Assembly: GCF_958445495.1 (NCBI RefSeq)
Contig: NZ_CAUCSQ010000040.1
Coordinates: 1 to 39,891 of the forward strand
Direction of reading: 5' to 3'
Length of the DNA: 39,891 nt
From: an uncultured Bacteroides sp.
GTDB taxonomy: Bacteria; Bacteroidota; Bacteroidia; Bacteroidales; Bacteroidaceae
Shown: positions 1-7,557 of the stretch, in pieces
Layout of the letters: each line of letters begins with the position of its first letter
Position numbering within the stretch: position 1 is the first letter of the stretch
Notes under the pieces: generated by a model
Told to the model about the DNA's origin: nothing
Database searches by the model: none
Seen by the model: only the letters and a program-made list of their open reading frames with translations
Position numbers and translations under genes: made by a program

Positions 1-47
1 AAAACTGGGTGTTTGTTTTGCAATCTGCTGATTTTCAGCGTTTGTTG

Positions 48-132
48 CGGAGAGACAGGGATTCGAACCCCGGGTACCTCTCGGTACAACGGTTTTCAAG
101 ACCGCCGCAATCGACCACTCTGCCACCTCTCC
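48..132 (-). tRNA. tRNA-Ser (anticodon UGA)
   Basis: Read on the minus strand, the 7-bp acceptor stem GGAGAGG pairs with TCTCTCC and is followed by the discriminator G. The anticodon loop is CTTGAAA, giving anticodon TGA, which reads UCA serine codons. The T arm has a TTCGAAT loop, and there is a long variable arm (TACCGAGAGGTA region) typical of tRNA-Ser. The 3' CCA is not encoded, so it must be added after transcription. The length is 85 nt. Confidence 0.97.
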
Positions 133-172
133 AAAACTTCTTTACCAGAAGTGCTTTTCGTTAAAAGCGGTG

Positions 173-202
173 CAAAGGTACAAAGATATTTTATTTATGC
201 AA
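173..202 (-). promoter_or_regulatory. Bacteroides -33/-7 promoter of the tRNA-Ser gene
   Basis: On the minus strand, TTG (200-202) lies 19 nt upstream of TACCTTTG (173-180), matching the Bacteroides primary-sigma consensus TTG-N19-21-TAnnTTTG. The expected start near 166 leaves a leader of about 34 nt before the tRNA. A second TATCTTTG at 181-188 overlaps the spacer but has no -33 element at the right distance. Confidence 0.7.
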
Positions 203-318
203 GAGTTTTTATTAAAAAAAATCAGAACATCGTTTCTTAACAATAGCAATATCTAGGTATTTTATGTTGAAAAGCATAAAATGGAGAATATTTATGCTGA
301 TTATATGAAAAATCATTG

Positions 319-326
319 TAACTTTG
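319..326 (+). promoter_or_regulatory. -7 element of the pflB promoter
   Basis: TAACTTTG matches the Bacteroides -7 consensus TAnnTTTG. No convincing -33 TTG is seen 19-21 nt upstream. Transcription would begin near 333, which lies inside the upstream extension of the pflB reading frame. The ATG at 281 would then be upstream of the transcript, so the ATG at 371 is favoured. Confidence 0.55.
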
Positions 327-370
327 TGCGCTCTAAAGAAAAGGATATACAACCTCTAATTTTATCATTT

Positions 371-2599
371 ATGGAATTAAACAAGATCTTTAAAGACGGT
401 CTTTGGAGCACCGAAATCAATGTCAGAGATTTCGTCAGTCACAACATCACTCCGTATTACGGAGACGCTTCTTTCCTTGAAGGACCTACCGAACGTACAA
501 AAGCCGTATGGAACCGCTGCCTTGAAGCATTGGCGGAAGAAAGGGCCAATAACGGAATACGCTCGCTGGATAATATCACCGTATCAACTATTACTTCCCA
601 TAAAGCCGGATACATCGATAAGGAAAACGAACTGATTGTGGGCCTGCAGACGGACGAGCTTCTGAAACGCGCTATCAAGCCTTTCGGGGGAATCAATGTA
701 GTGAGCAAGGCTTGTCACGAGAACGGCGTAGAGGTGGATGACCGCGTAAAAGATATCTTTACTCATTACCGTAAGACGCATAATGATGGAGTATTTGACG
801 TATATACCGAAGAAATCCGTTCTTTCCGTTCTTTGGGATTTCTCACCGGGCTTCCCGACAACTATGCCCGCGGACGCATCATCGGCGATTACCGCCGTAT
901 GGCCCTTTACGGCATCGACCGGCTGATTGAAGCGAAGATGAAAGATTTACGTAGCCTGACCGGTCCGATGACCGACGAACGTATTCGTCTGCGCGAAGAA
1001 GTGGCGGAGCAAATCAAAGCGTTGAAAGACATGAAGATTATGGGCGATTATTACGGGCTTGACCTAAGTCGCCCCGCATATACCGCACAAGAGGCTGTGC
1101 AATGGGTATATATGGCTTATCTTGCCGCTGTAAAGGAACAAGACGGCGCTGCCATGTCATTAGGCAACGTGTCTTCTTTCCTTGATATTTATATAGAATA
1201 CGAATTGAACAAGGGGACAATTACGGAATCTTTCGCACAAGAATTGATTGACCAGTTTGTTATCAAACTGCGTATGGTGCGCCATCTGCGTATGCAATCC
1301 TATAATGATATTTTTGCCGGTGATCCGACATGGGTAACCGAATCTCTGGGCGGACGTTTCAACGACGGGCGTACAAAGGTGACAAAGACTTCGTTCCGCT
1401 TCCTGCAAACCTTGTACAACCTCGGTCCTTCTCCGGAACCGAACCTGACCGTACTGTGGAGTCCGGAATTACCGGAAGGGTTTAAAGATTTCTGTGCCAA
1501 AGTATCTATCGACACTTCTTCCATCCAATATGAGAATGATGATTTGATGCGTGAGGTACGTCAGTCTGACGACTACGGAATCGCTTGCTGCGTGTCTTAT
1601 CAGGAAATAGGAAAACAAATCCAATTCTTCGGAGCTCGCTGTAACCTGGCAAAAGCTTTGTTGCTCGCCATCAACGGCGGACGTTGTGAAAACACAGGTA
1701 CGGTAATGGTGAAGAATATCCCCGTGTTGACTAGCGATACGCTGAAATTCGAAGAAGTAATGGAGAATTACAAGAAGGTATTGACCGAAATTGCCCGTGT
1801 CTACAACGAAGCAATGAATATCATCCATTACATGCATGATAAGTATTATTACGAAAAGGCTCAAATGGCTCTCGTAGATACCAACCCGCGCATTAACCTC
1901 GCATACGGTGTAGCCGGACTTTCCATTGCCCTCGACTCGCTGTCGGCTATCAAATACGCAAAGGTTACCGCACGTCGCAACGATATCGGCCTGACGGAAG
2001 GTTTTGATATCGAAGGAGAATTCCCATGCTTCGGCAATGATAATGACAAGGTGGACCATCTGGGTGTTGACTTGGTATATTTCTTCAGTGAAGAATTAAA
2101 GAAACTGCCGGTTTACAAGAATGCCCGTCCTACCCTCTCTCTGTTAACCATCACTTCCAACGTGATGTACGGAAAGAAAACCGGTGCCACTCCTGACGGA
2201 CGCGCCAAAGGCGTCGCTTTTGCTCCGGGAGCCAACCCGATGCACGGACGTGACAAAAACGGTGCTATCGCTTCTTTAAGTTCCGTAGCGAAGTTACGTT
2301 ACCGTGACTCACAGGACGGTATCAGCAACACGTTCTCTATTGTTCCGAAATCGCTGGGTGCTACCGAAGAGGACCGCATCGAGAATTTGGTTACAATGAT
2401 GGACGGCTACTTTACCAAAGGCGCCCACCACTTGAATGTGAATGTGTTGAACCGTGAAATGCTTTACGATGCAATGGAACATCCGGAAAAATATCCGCAG
2501 CTTACGATTCGTGTTTCCGGCTATGCCGTAAACTTCGTGAAGTTAAGCCGTGAACACCAATTGGAAGTTATCAGCCGTAGCTTCCACGAACGTATGTAA
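371..2599 (+). CDS. pflB: Pyruvate formate-lyase (formate C-acetyltransferase)
   Basis: This glycyl-radical enzyme converts pyruvate and CoA to acetyl-CoA and formate in the cytoplasm under anaerobic conditions. From the ATG at 371 the protein has 742 residues. The catalytic pair is Cys406-Cys407 in GIACCVSYQEIG, and the radical glycine is Gly717 in RVSGYAVNF close to the C-terminus, as in the family. The frame stays open back to an ATG at 281, but the first 30 residues of that longer version look unlike a PflB N-terminus. A -7 promoter element lies inside that stretch, and the sequence from MELNKIFKDG onward fits known Bacteroides PflB starts. pflA follows after 16 nt, so the two are almost certainly co-transcribed. 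Identification is firm; only the start is open to argument. Confidence 0.97.
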   Translation: MELNKIFKDGLWSTEINVRDFVSHNITPYYGDASFLEGPTERTKAVWNRCLEALAEERANNGIRSLDNITVSTITSHKAGYIDKENELIVGLQTDELLKRAIKPFGGINVVSKACHENGVEVDDRVKDIFTHYRKTHNDGVFDVYTEEIRSFRSLGFLTGLPDNYARGRIIGDYRRMALYGIDRLIEAKMKDLRSLTGPMTDERIRLREEVAEQIKALKDMKIMGDYYGLDLSRPAYTAQEAVQWVYMAYLAAVKEQDGAAMSLGNVSSFLDIYIEYELNKGTITESFAQELIDQFVIKLRMVRHLRMQSYNDIFAGDPTWVTESLGGRFNDGRTKVTKTSFRFLQTLYNLGPSPEPNLTVLWSPELPEGFKDFCAKVSIDTSSIQYENDDLMREVRQSDDYGIACCVSYQEIGKQIQFFGARCNLAKALLLAINGGRCENTGTVMVKNIPVLTSDTLKFEEVMENYKKVLTEIARVYNEAMNIIHYMHDKYYYEKAQMALVDTNPRINLAYGVAGLSIALDSLSAIKYAKVTARRNDIGLTEGFDIEGEFPCFGNDNDKVDHLGVDLVYFFSEELKKLPVYKNARPTLSLLTITSNVMYGKKTGATPDGRAKGVAFAPGANPMHGRDKNGAIASLSSVAKLRYRDSQDGISNTFSIVPKSLGATEEDRIENLVTMMDGYFTKGAHHLNVNVLNREMLYDAMEHPEKYPQLTIRVSGYAVNFVKLSREHQLEVISRSFHERM

Positions 2600-2615
2600 T
2601 CTCTAATCTACTCTT

Positions 2616-3344
2616 ATGACGATAAACGTACATTCATACGAAAGTATGGGAACATTCGACGGGCCGGGCTTACGGCTCGTCGTTTTTCTTCAAGGCTGCA
2701 ACTTCCGTTGCCTATATTGCGCCAATCCCGACACGATAGCCGGTAAAGGCGGCACGCCTACCCCGCCGGAAGAGATAATCCGCATGGCAATGAGCCAGCG
2801 TCCTTTTTTCGGGAAACGCGGAGGAATCACTTTTTCCGGTGGAGAACCCACGTTTCAGGCAAAGGCGCTCGTCCCGTTGGTACGTGAATTGAAGGAAAAG
2901 GGGATTCATGTGTGCATAGACAGTAACGGAGGCATTTGGAATGAGGAAGTGGAAGAACTCTTCCGCCTGACCGACCTCGTATTGCTGGATATCAAGGAAT
3001 TCAATTCCGCACGGCATCAGGCATTGACGGGAAGGAACAACGAGCAGACCATCCGCACGGCAGCATGGCTGGAAGAAAACGGAAAACCGTTTTGGCTGCG
3101 TTATGTATTAGTACCGGGTTACAGTGATTTTGAAGAGGATATCCGTCGGCTGGGAGAAGCGTTAGGAACATACAAGATGATTCAACGGGTGGAAATTCTT
3201 CCTTATCATACATTGGGCGTGCACAAGTACGAAACCATGGGACAGGAATACAAGCTGAAAGACGTAAAGGAAAATACTCCCGAACAGCTTGAAAAAGCTG
3301 CGAAAACATTTAAAGAGTATTTTACCACTGTAGTAGTCAATTAA
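2616..3344 (+). CDS. pflA: Pyruvate formate-lyase activating enzyme (radical SAM)
   Basis: This enzyme installs the glycyl radical on PflB using S-adenosylmethionine and a [4Fe-4S] cluster. The 242-residue protein carries the cluster motif CNFRCLYC (Cys28, Cys32, Cys35), a GGE-type SAM-binding motif in ITFSGGEPTFQ, and the N-terminal TFDGPGLR signature typical of PFL activases. Its length fits the canonical short activase without the extra ferredoxin domain found in activases of some other glycyl-radical enzymes. It lies 16 nt after pflB and encodes its dedicated partner. Identification is firm. Confidence 0.97.
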   Translation: MTINVHSYESMGTFDGPGLRLVVFLQGCNFRCLYCANPDTIAGKGGTPTPPEEIIRMAMSQRPFFGKRGGITFSGGEPTFQAKALVPLVRELKEKGIHVCIDSNGGIWNEEVEELFRLTDLVLLDIKEFNSARHQALTGRNNEQTIRTAAWLEENGKPFWLRYVLVPGYSDFEEDIRRLGEALGTYKMIQRVEILPYHTLGVHKYETMGQEYKLKDVKENTPEQLEKAAKTFKEYFTTVVVN

Positions 3345-3383
3345 ATGAAAGCAACCAACCAGATTCAGCACACTACAGAGTTT

Positions 3384-3504
3384 CATTTTGTTTCAAATTT
3401 GCGAACATTTTGTTTCACCTACCCGGCACACTTTGTTTAAAGGCTTGAAACAAGATATTCCGATACATAAAACACTTTGTTTTGAGTACACGAAACAAAG
3501 TGTT
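3384..3504. repeat. Clustered CTTTGTTTC direct and inverted repeats ending in a perfect 12-bp stem
   Basis: The 279-bp gap between the convergent pflA and anti-sigma genes has no gene but contains at least six copies of a short word related to ACWTTTGTTTC. Direct copies lie at 3384-3395, 3405-3417, 3428-3440 and 3471-3482, and inverted copies at 3445-3454 and 3491-3504. The last pair forms a perfect 12-bp inverted repeat, AACACTTTGTTT (3471-3482) against AAACAAAGTGTT (3493-3504), with a 10-nt loop. No long T-tract follows on either strand. It could be a bidirectional terminator for two convergent genes or a dispersed intergenic repeat family; the sequence alone cannot decide. Confidence 0.65.
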
Positions 3505-3623
3505 CACCTATATGGACAAACTATATGCAAATTTCATCATCTTTGAAGTAAAAAGGACAAATACCCAGTGTTTCCTTACGATATACTCCGCATCCGCCAA
3601 CAGCCCCCTTTCACGTTACCGTA

Positions 3624-4901
3624 TCAATAAGTCAAACGAATACCAGCTTGTATATTGAAGTTAAACGGATTTTCTTTGCGTATAGTCTGTATATCCGAGC
3701 CGTCATCGAAATAATAAGCAACACCCGGCTCCACATAAACGCCCACATTCCGGGTTGCATTCAACTGTGCTCCTACCGCACCGGATACCGAAAACTGTAA
3801 AGGCTTCACATTCTCTTTCTCCGAGCCAAGTTTCCCATAAACGCATTTCTCAACCATTCCGCCTCCGGAGACATAAAAAGTAACGAGCTTTTTATCAAAG
3901 AAATTCCAGTTTGCACGTAATGGAATACCAATATAATGTAACTTCTGCTCTATCTGATGTTCTTCATCCGCTAACTTCACATCCGAAGAAAGCAGCGTAT
4001 AAACCACCCCCGTCTCAATGGAAAAACCTTTCAACAAAACTTTGCGAACCGACAACCCGAAAGAAATCGGCTGATGATGTTTGATATCGACGACCGGTCT
4101 TGTCTGACGTAAATAAGGCACTCCATCCTCAAAAACCAATGTCTGGTCATTGGGAATCTCCATCAAATCATTCGAAACGGAAAGCATGCTTACACGAGAC
4201 ATGTAGGGCCGTATTCCCGAACCGACTTCCGACGAAGCGCCTCCAGAGTTTCCTACGGAAATTCCCATCGCCCATGTCCCCTTCCGGGAAGACGGCTTTT
4301 CAGCAGGAATATGGAACTTATCTTTACCGGAAGGACGCCGCGGCCTTTTCTCTGTTGCTCGCCCCGTCTCCCGATTCTGCCCGGAAACTGCCCAGTTTTC
4401 CTGTTCCGCTTCTTTTTTCATATTTTCAGTTTCCTCTCCGGATACCGCAACAGGTTTCTCCTTTGATACTGTAAGAGGTTCCTGCCCCTCTTTTACCACA
4501 AGCGCATCTGTAATTTCACGTTCAGAAGCAGTAGGGGTAACCTTTGCCAACCTATTTTCACGAACAACCGACCGCAAAACCGGTTCCACAGAAGTGCCTT
4601 GCACATCCGGTTGCTGCACTTCCGGCAAAACATCGGGTACAGACGCCAATGCAGGAGTTTGTATATGGCGTATTTCATCCGCAACGGGAGTTTCCAGGAA
4701 ATACAGGCTTACCGACGAAACAACAGCCAATAATACGGCAGCTGCAACAGCCATTATCCATTTTCGATAGGGATATATCTTCTTTTCTGCAGGAGGCATA
4801 AGTTCTTTCTCCAGTCGTTCCCAACCGGAAGCGGGTATCGGCTCGGAATAGTTCTCCAGCTTCTCCTTTAACTTATTCATCCATAATTCCTTCTCTTCCA
4901 T
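3624..4901 (-). CDS. dma1: Dual-membrane-spanning anti-sigma factor with C-terminal outer-membrane barrel (Dma type)
   Basis: The 425-residue protein has three parts. A charged cytoplasmic head of about 45 residues resembles a short anti-sigma domain. One hydrophobic helix follows at roughly residues 48-68. A Pro/Glu/Lys-rich, probably disordered linker runs to about residue 208, and beyond it a beta-barrel rich in alternating hydrophobic strands (PorT-like) ends in a typical outer-membrane tail (NIQAGIRLTY). There is no cleavable signal peptide. The gene starts 7 nt after the ECF sigma gene, so the pair is one operon. From the literature as I recall it, this architecture defines the Dma family of Bacteroidota, in which the protein spans both membranes and holds its cognate ECF sigma factor, and Dma1 of B. 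thetaiotaomicron controls vesicle formation. The symbol rests on architecture and neighbourhood, not on an alignment. Confidence 0.8.
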   Translation of the reverse strand: MEEKELWMNKLKEKLENYSEPIPASGWERLEKELMPPAEKKIYPYRKWIMAVAAAVLLAVVSSVSLYFLETPVADEIRHIQTPALASVPDVLPEVQQPDVQGTSVEPVLRSVVRENRLAKVTPTASEREITDALVVKEGQEPLTVSKEKPVAVSGEETENMKKEAEQENWAVSGQNRETGRATEKRPRRPSGKDKFHIPAEKPSSRKGTWAMGISVGNSGGASSEVGSGIRPYMSRVSMLSVSNDLMEIPNDQTLVFEDGVPYLRQTRPVVDIKHHQPISFGLSVRKVLLKGFSIETGVVYTLLSSDVKLADEEHQIEQKLHYIGIPLRANWNFFDKKLVTFYVSGGGMVEKCVYGKLGSEKENVKPLQFSVSGAVGAQLNATRNVGVYVEPGVAYYFDDGSDIQTIRKENPFNFNIQAGIRLTY

Positions 4902-4908
4902 CTTTAAT

Positions 4909-5457
4909 CTATCTGTTATTCATTATCCATTCCTTTACTCTTTTAGCCAGCGTACTCTTCGCACGAAACAGTTGGGAAGCCGATGATTTTTCATTGATAC
5001 CTAAGATTTGCGCAATTTCCTTATGCGATTTATCTTCGAATGTATAAAGATTGAATACCGTACGATATCCGGCAGGCAACTCTTCGATAAACCTCATCAA
5101 TATTTTCTGGGGTATTGCCTCTACATCCGCGGCTTCCGGCTCTTCATATTTATCCGATAGTTCTTCCAAAGGTGCCGTTTGATTCATTACGTCATTCTTG
5201 CGCAGGTATTGCAAAGCAATGTTGACCATCACCCTCTCCATCCATGCCCGCAAGGACCCTTCACCTCTCCATGTAAACTTATCGAAAGAATCGAATATCT
5301 TTATAAAACCATCGTGAAGAAGGTCCTGGGCCGTATCACGGTCGCCAGTATAACGAAGGCAGATAGCAAACAAACGTCCCGCATACTGCTCATACAGTTC
5401 CTTGCGAGCCCGGTTATTACCTAGCCGACATTGTTCTGACAACTCTTGTTCTTCCAT
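4909..5457 (-). CDS. das1: ECF sigma factor, partner of the adjacent dual-membrane anti-sigma
   Basis: The protein of about 182 residues has sigma-70 region 2 (RLFAICLRYTGDRDTAQDLL, then the FIKIFDSFDKF core-binding part) and a region 4 helix-turn-helix (FEDKSHKEIAQILGINEKS, then SQLFRAKSTLAKRV). The ATG at 5457 (MEEQELSEQ) is preferred; a GTG four codons upstream at 5469 keeps the frame and cannot be excluded. A well-matched primary-sigma promoter lies 34-64 nt upstream of that ATG, so basal expression does not depend on the sigma factor itself. The anti-sigma gene follows after 7 nt. In B. thetaiotaomicron the sigma partner of Dma1 is called Das1 (recalled, not checked). The divergent NigD-like gene is a plausible target. 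Confidence 0.85.
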   Translation of the reverse strand: MEEQELSEQCRLGNNRARKELYEQYAGRLFAICLRYTGDRDTAQDLLHDGFIKIFDSFDKFTWRGEGSLRAWMERVMVNIALQYLRKNDVMNQTAPLEELSDKYEEPEAADVEAIPQKILMRFIEELPAGYRTVFNLYTFEDKSHKEIAQILGINEKSSASQLFRAKSTLAKRVKEWIMNNR

Positions 5458-5490
5458 TCTCCTATACACGTGTTTACTTTATAAATGCAG

Positions 5491-5521
5491 CAAAGATAGA
5501 AATACTGCACAGAGAGAACAA
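5491..5521 (-). promoter_or_regulatory. -33/-7 promoter of the ECF sigma/anti-sigma operon
   Basis: On the minus strand, TTG (5519-5521) is followed after exactly 20 nt by TATCTTTG (5491-5498), a full match to the Bacteroides consensus. Transcription should start near 5484, giving a short leader before the ATG at 5457. Confidence 0.75.
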
Positions 5522-5637
5522 CTCTTTCCTCACTTTTGTTTCTTTAACAAATGTCAATGCAATATTTCCGCTCCCTCTGCATTTTTTAAATACAACGAGT
5601 AAGTAACAGTATTAAATCTACAAGATGATTATGTATT

Positions 5638-6363
5638 ATGAAGAAATTTAAATTCATCGGATTTATCTTTGCCACCATAACCGCAATGTCTATTTTCCAG
5701 TCATGCCTAGACGATGATGACCGTCCGTCCGACTTGCTGGTTATCAGTACTATCAACCATATTAGCGAGGACAGCAAAGAATTTTATTTCACTTTGGATA
5801 ATGGAAAAACAATGTTTCCCAATAATGCACAAGGATGGGCAGGCGAAGCGTATGAAGACGGACAACGGGCTTTTGTCATATTCAACGAACTGGAACAGCC
5901 GGTAAACGGATACGACTACAACATCCAAGTAAGACAAATCAATAAGGTATTGACAAAGGATATCGTAACGATGGACGATAACGAAAATACGGAAGAAAAA
6001 ATCGGAGACGATAAAATCAATGCCACTTACATGTGGATTAGCAAAGATAAAAAATACCTGACTATCGAGTACCAATACTACGGTACACATAGTACGGATA
6101 AGAAACATTTTCTGAACCTGGTCATCAACAATAAGGAGGGAGTAACCACAGAAAATGGTGAAAATGATGACAACGAATACATCAATCTGGAATTCCGGCA
6201 TAACAGCGAAGGAGACTCTCCCGACTCCGGCTATCTAAATGAAGGATACGTCTCTTTCAAATTGGATAAGATAAAAGAACAGATGGAAGGAAAGAAGGGA
6301 CTTGCTATCCGTGTCAAGACCCTGTATGACGGGGAAAAGGACTACGAAGTCCCGTTCCCTTGA
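5638..6363 (+). CDS. NigD-like surface lipoprotein
   Basis: This 241-residue protein has a lipoprotein signal peptide ending in SIFQSC, with Cys23 as the lipidated residue. Directly after it comes LDDDD, an acidic tail of the kind that sends Bacteroides lipoproteins to the cell surface. The rest (DLLVISTINHISEDSKEFYF near the start; charged beta-rich C-terminal half) resembles the two-domain NigD family, whose biochemical role is not established. It is divergent from the ECF sigma/anti-sigma operon with 168 bp between the two. In the B. thetaiotaomicron Dma1/Das1 system I recall a neighbouring NigD protein being under sigma control, so regulation by that sigma is likely but not shown. No primary-sigma -7 element is obvious upstream, which fits ECF control. 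A strong terminator follows. Confidence 0.75.
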   Translation: MKKFKFIGFIFATITAMSIFQSCLDDDDRPSDLLVISTINHISEDSKEFYFTLDNGKTMFPNNAQGWAGEAYEDGQRAFVIFNELEQPVNGYDYNIQVRQINKVLTKDIVTMDDNENTEEKIGDDKINATYMWISKDKKYLTIEYQYYGTHSTDKKHFLNLVINNKEGVTTENGENDDNEYINLEFRHNSEGDSPDSGYLNEGYVSFKLDKIKEQMEGKKGLAIRVKTLYDGEKDYEVPFP

Positions 6364-6428
6364 TTCCTAGGCTCATAATAGACGAAGAACACTCTTTTTT
6401 TATAATATATCAATTACACAACAGGAAA

Positions 6429-6455
6429 CGGCAGTTGTGAAACTGCCGCTCTTTT
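6429..6455 (+). terminator. Rho-independent terminator after the NigD-like gene
   Basis: CGGCAGTT (6429-6436) and AACTGCCG (6441-6448) form a perfect 8-bp GC-rich stem with a 4-nt GTGA loop, followed by CTCTTTT. It lies 65 nt after the NigD-like stop codon and between two convergent genes. Confidence 0.85.
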
Positions 6456-6499
6456 ATATTCTTTACCTTTACGCCAGAAAATAAAAAACACATTACTTA

Positions 6500-7426
6500 T
6501 CATAATAAACACTGGACAGGTTGCAGCGATAACATCTCTTTAGGCACAGCGGCTTTTATCTCTTCTTTCAATACGCCAAGCAGGCTATGACGGATAAAGT
6601 CTTTATTTACTGCCAATACCACCTGCCGTGTAGGCCGCGGGATAGCAAACGGACGTACCAATTTCCGTTGTTCTTCCGTTAATTGCGCCACCGCCAATTC
6701 CGGTATAAAAGTAACCCCCTTACCACTTTCCACCATCCGCATAAAGGTTTCCATACTTCCCAGACGATAAGCCATCTGACTGACTTTTACAGCTTCCATC
6801 TGGCAAAAACGGACAAGCTGGTCGCGGAAACAATGCCCTTCATCCAAAAGCCAGAGGCGTTCGCCCGTAATATCGGAGGTACGTATCAGTTCATGCTTGA
6901 ACAGTTGCTCTTTCCGAGACACATAAGCATAAAACTGTTCATAGAAAAGAGTTTCTTCAACCAGAAAGGCATCTTCCAGATTACTCGCAATGATTCCCGC
7001 ATCCAAATCCCCGTCATGCAATGCCTGTTGGATTTCATGTGTCTTCATTTCCGTAACGCGAATATCCAGTTGCGGATATTTTTCCATCAACTGCGGAAAG
7101 AAACGCGGAAGCAGATAAGGAGCAATAGTAGGCAACACTCCCAAACGAAATATGCCTGACAAGGAACGCTTATCTTCGCTGATTATCTCTTTTACCAAAG
7201 CTGCCTGTGCCAACACCACTCGCGCCTGACCGATTACTTTTTGTCCAATAGCCGTCGGACAAACCGGCTGTACCGTCCGATCGAATAATTTTACCCCCAG
7301 CTCATCTTCCAGTTTCTGAATCATGGCACTCAAAGTAGGTTGCGTCACACGGCAATGCTCGGCAGCCCGTGCAAAATGCCTGAACTGGTCTACCGCTAAT
7401 ATATATTCCAATTGTTGTATCGTCAT
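6500..7426 (-). CDS. oxyR: OxyR, LysR-type hydrogen peroxide sensor and regulator
   Basis: This 308-residue LysR-family protein has an N-terminal winged helix-turn-helix (QLEYILAVDQFRHFARAAE, then TQPTLSAMIQKLEDELGVKL) and a C-terminal effector domain. The redox cysteines are visible in DEGHCFRDQLVRFC as Cys199 and Cys208, the same numbering as the disulfide pair of E. coli OxyR. This makes it a true OxyR rather than a generic LysR regulator. In Bacteroides, OxyR activates catalase, AhpCF and Dps in response to peroxide. Upstream are a full primary-sigma promoter and an OxyR-type binding site over the promoter, suggesting autoregulation. None of the usual target genes is adjacent; its upstream neighbour is the end of a glycan-use operon. 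Confidence 0.95.
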   Translation of the reverse strand: MTIQQLEYILAVDQFRHFARAAEHCRVTQPTLSAMIQKLEDELGVKLFDRTVQPVCPTAIGQKVIGQARVVLAQAALVKEIISEDKRSLSGIFRLGVLPTIAPYLLPRFFPQLMEKYPQLDIRVTEMKTHEIQQALHDGDLDAGIIASNLEDAFLVEETLFYEQFYAYVSRKEQLFKHELIRTSDITGERLWLLDEGHCFRDQLVRFCQMEAVKVSQMAYRLGSMETFMRMVESGKGVTFIPELAVAQLTEEQRKLVRPFAIPRPTRQVVLAVNKDFIRHSLLGVLKEEIKAAVPKEMLSLQPVQCLL

Positions 7427-7446
7427 CTATCAATCCGTTTAAAGTT

Positions 7447-7471
7447 ATAGACCGTATCTATGCAAAGATAG
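7447..7471. promoter_or_regulatory. Candidate OxyR operator
   Basis: On the plus strand ATAG (7447-7450), N7, CTAT (7458-7461), N6, ATAG (7468-7471) reproduces three of the four tetramers of the E. coli OxyR site (ATAG-N7-CTAT-N7-ATAG-N7-CTAT), with one spacer a base short and the fourth element missing. It overlaps the oxyR -7 element and the expected transcription start, a position expected for repression of oxyR by its own product. Confidence 0.5.
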
Positions 7472-7493
7472 ATATTTTCAGTTTGACAACCAA
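7463..7493 (-). promoter_or_regulatory. -33/-7 promoter of oxyR
   Basis: On the minus strand, TTG (7491-7493), 20 nt, then TATCTTTG (7463-7470) is a full consensus match. The start site should lie near 7456, about 30 nt before the oxyR ATG. Confidence 0.75.
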
Positions 7494-7513
7494 CGATTTT
7501 GCCCGTATCTTTG
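7482..7513 (+). promoter_or_regulatory. Outward-facing consensus promoter without a gene
   Basis: On the plus strand, TTTG (7482-7485), 20 nt, then TATCTTTG (7506-7513) is as good a consensus promoter as that of oxyR and is interleaved with it back to back. Transcripts would start near 7520 and run only antisense into the 3' end of the GH3 gene; no plus-strand gene follows. Confidence 0.5.
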
Positions 7514-7557
7514 TCATACAGAAAAAAGAAAACGAGTATAAATCATTAAAAGAAATC

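Noticed and set aside
1469..2059. 196-residue open frame on the minus strand inside pflB
   Set aside because: It lies wholly antisense to a confidently identified gene, shows no domain, and is explained by the codon pattern of pflB.
3384..3504. CRISPR array
   Set aside because: The repeated word is only about 10 bp, spacing is irregular, copies are in both orientations, and no cas genes are present.
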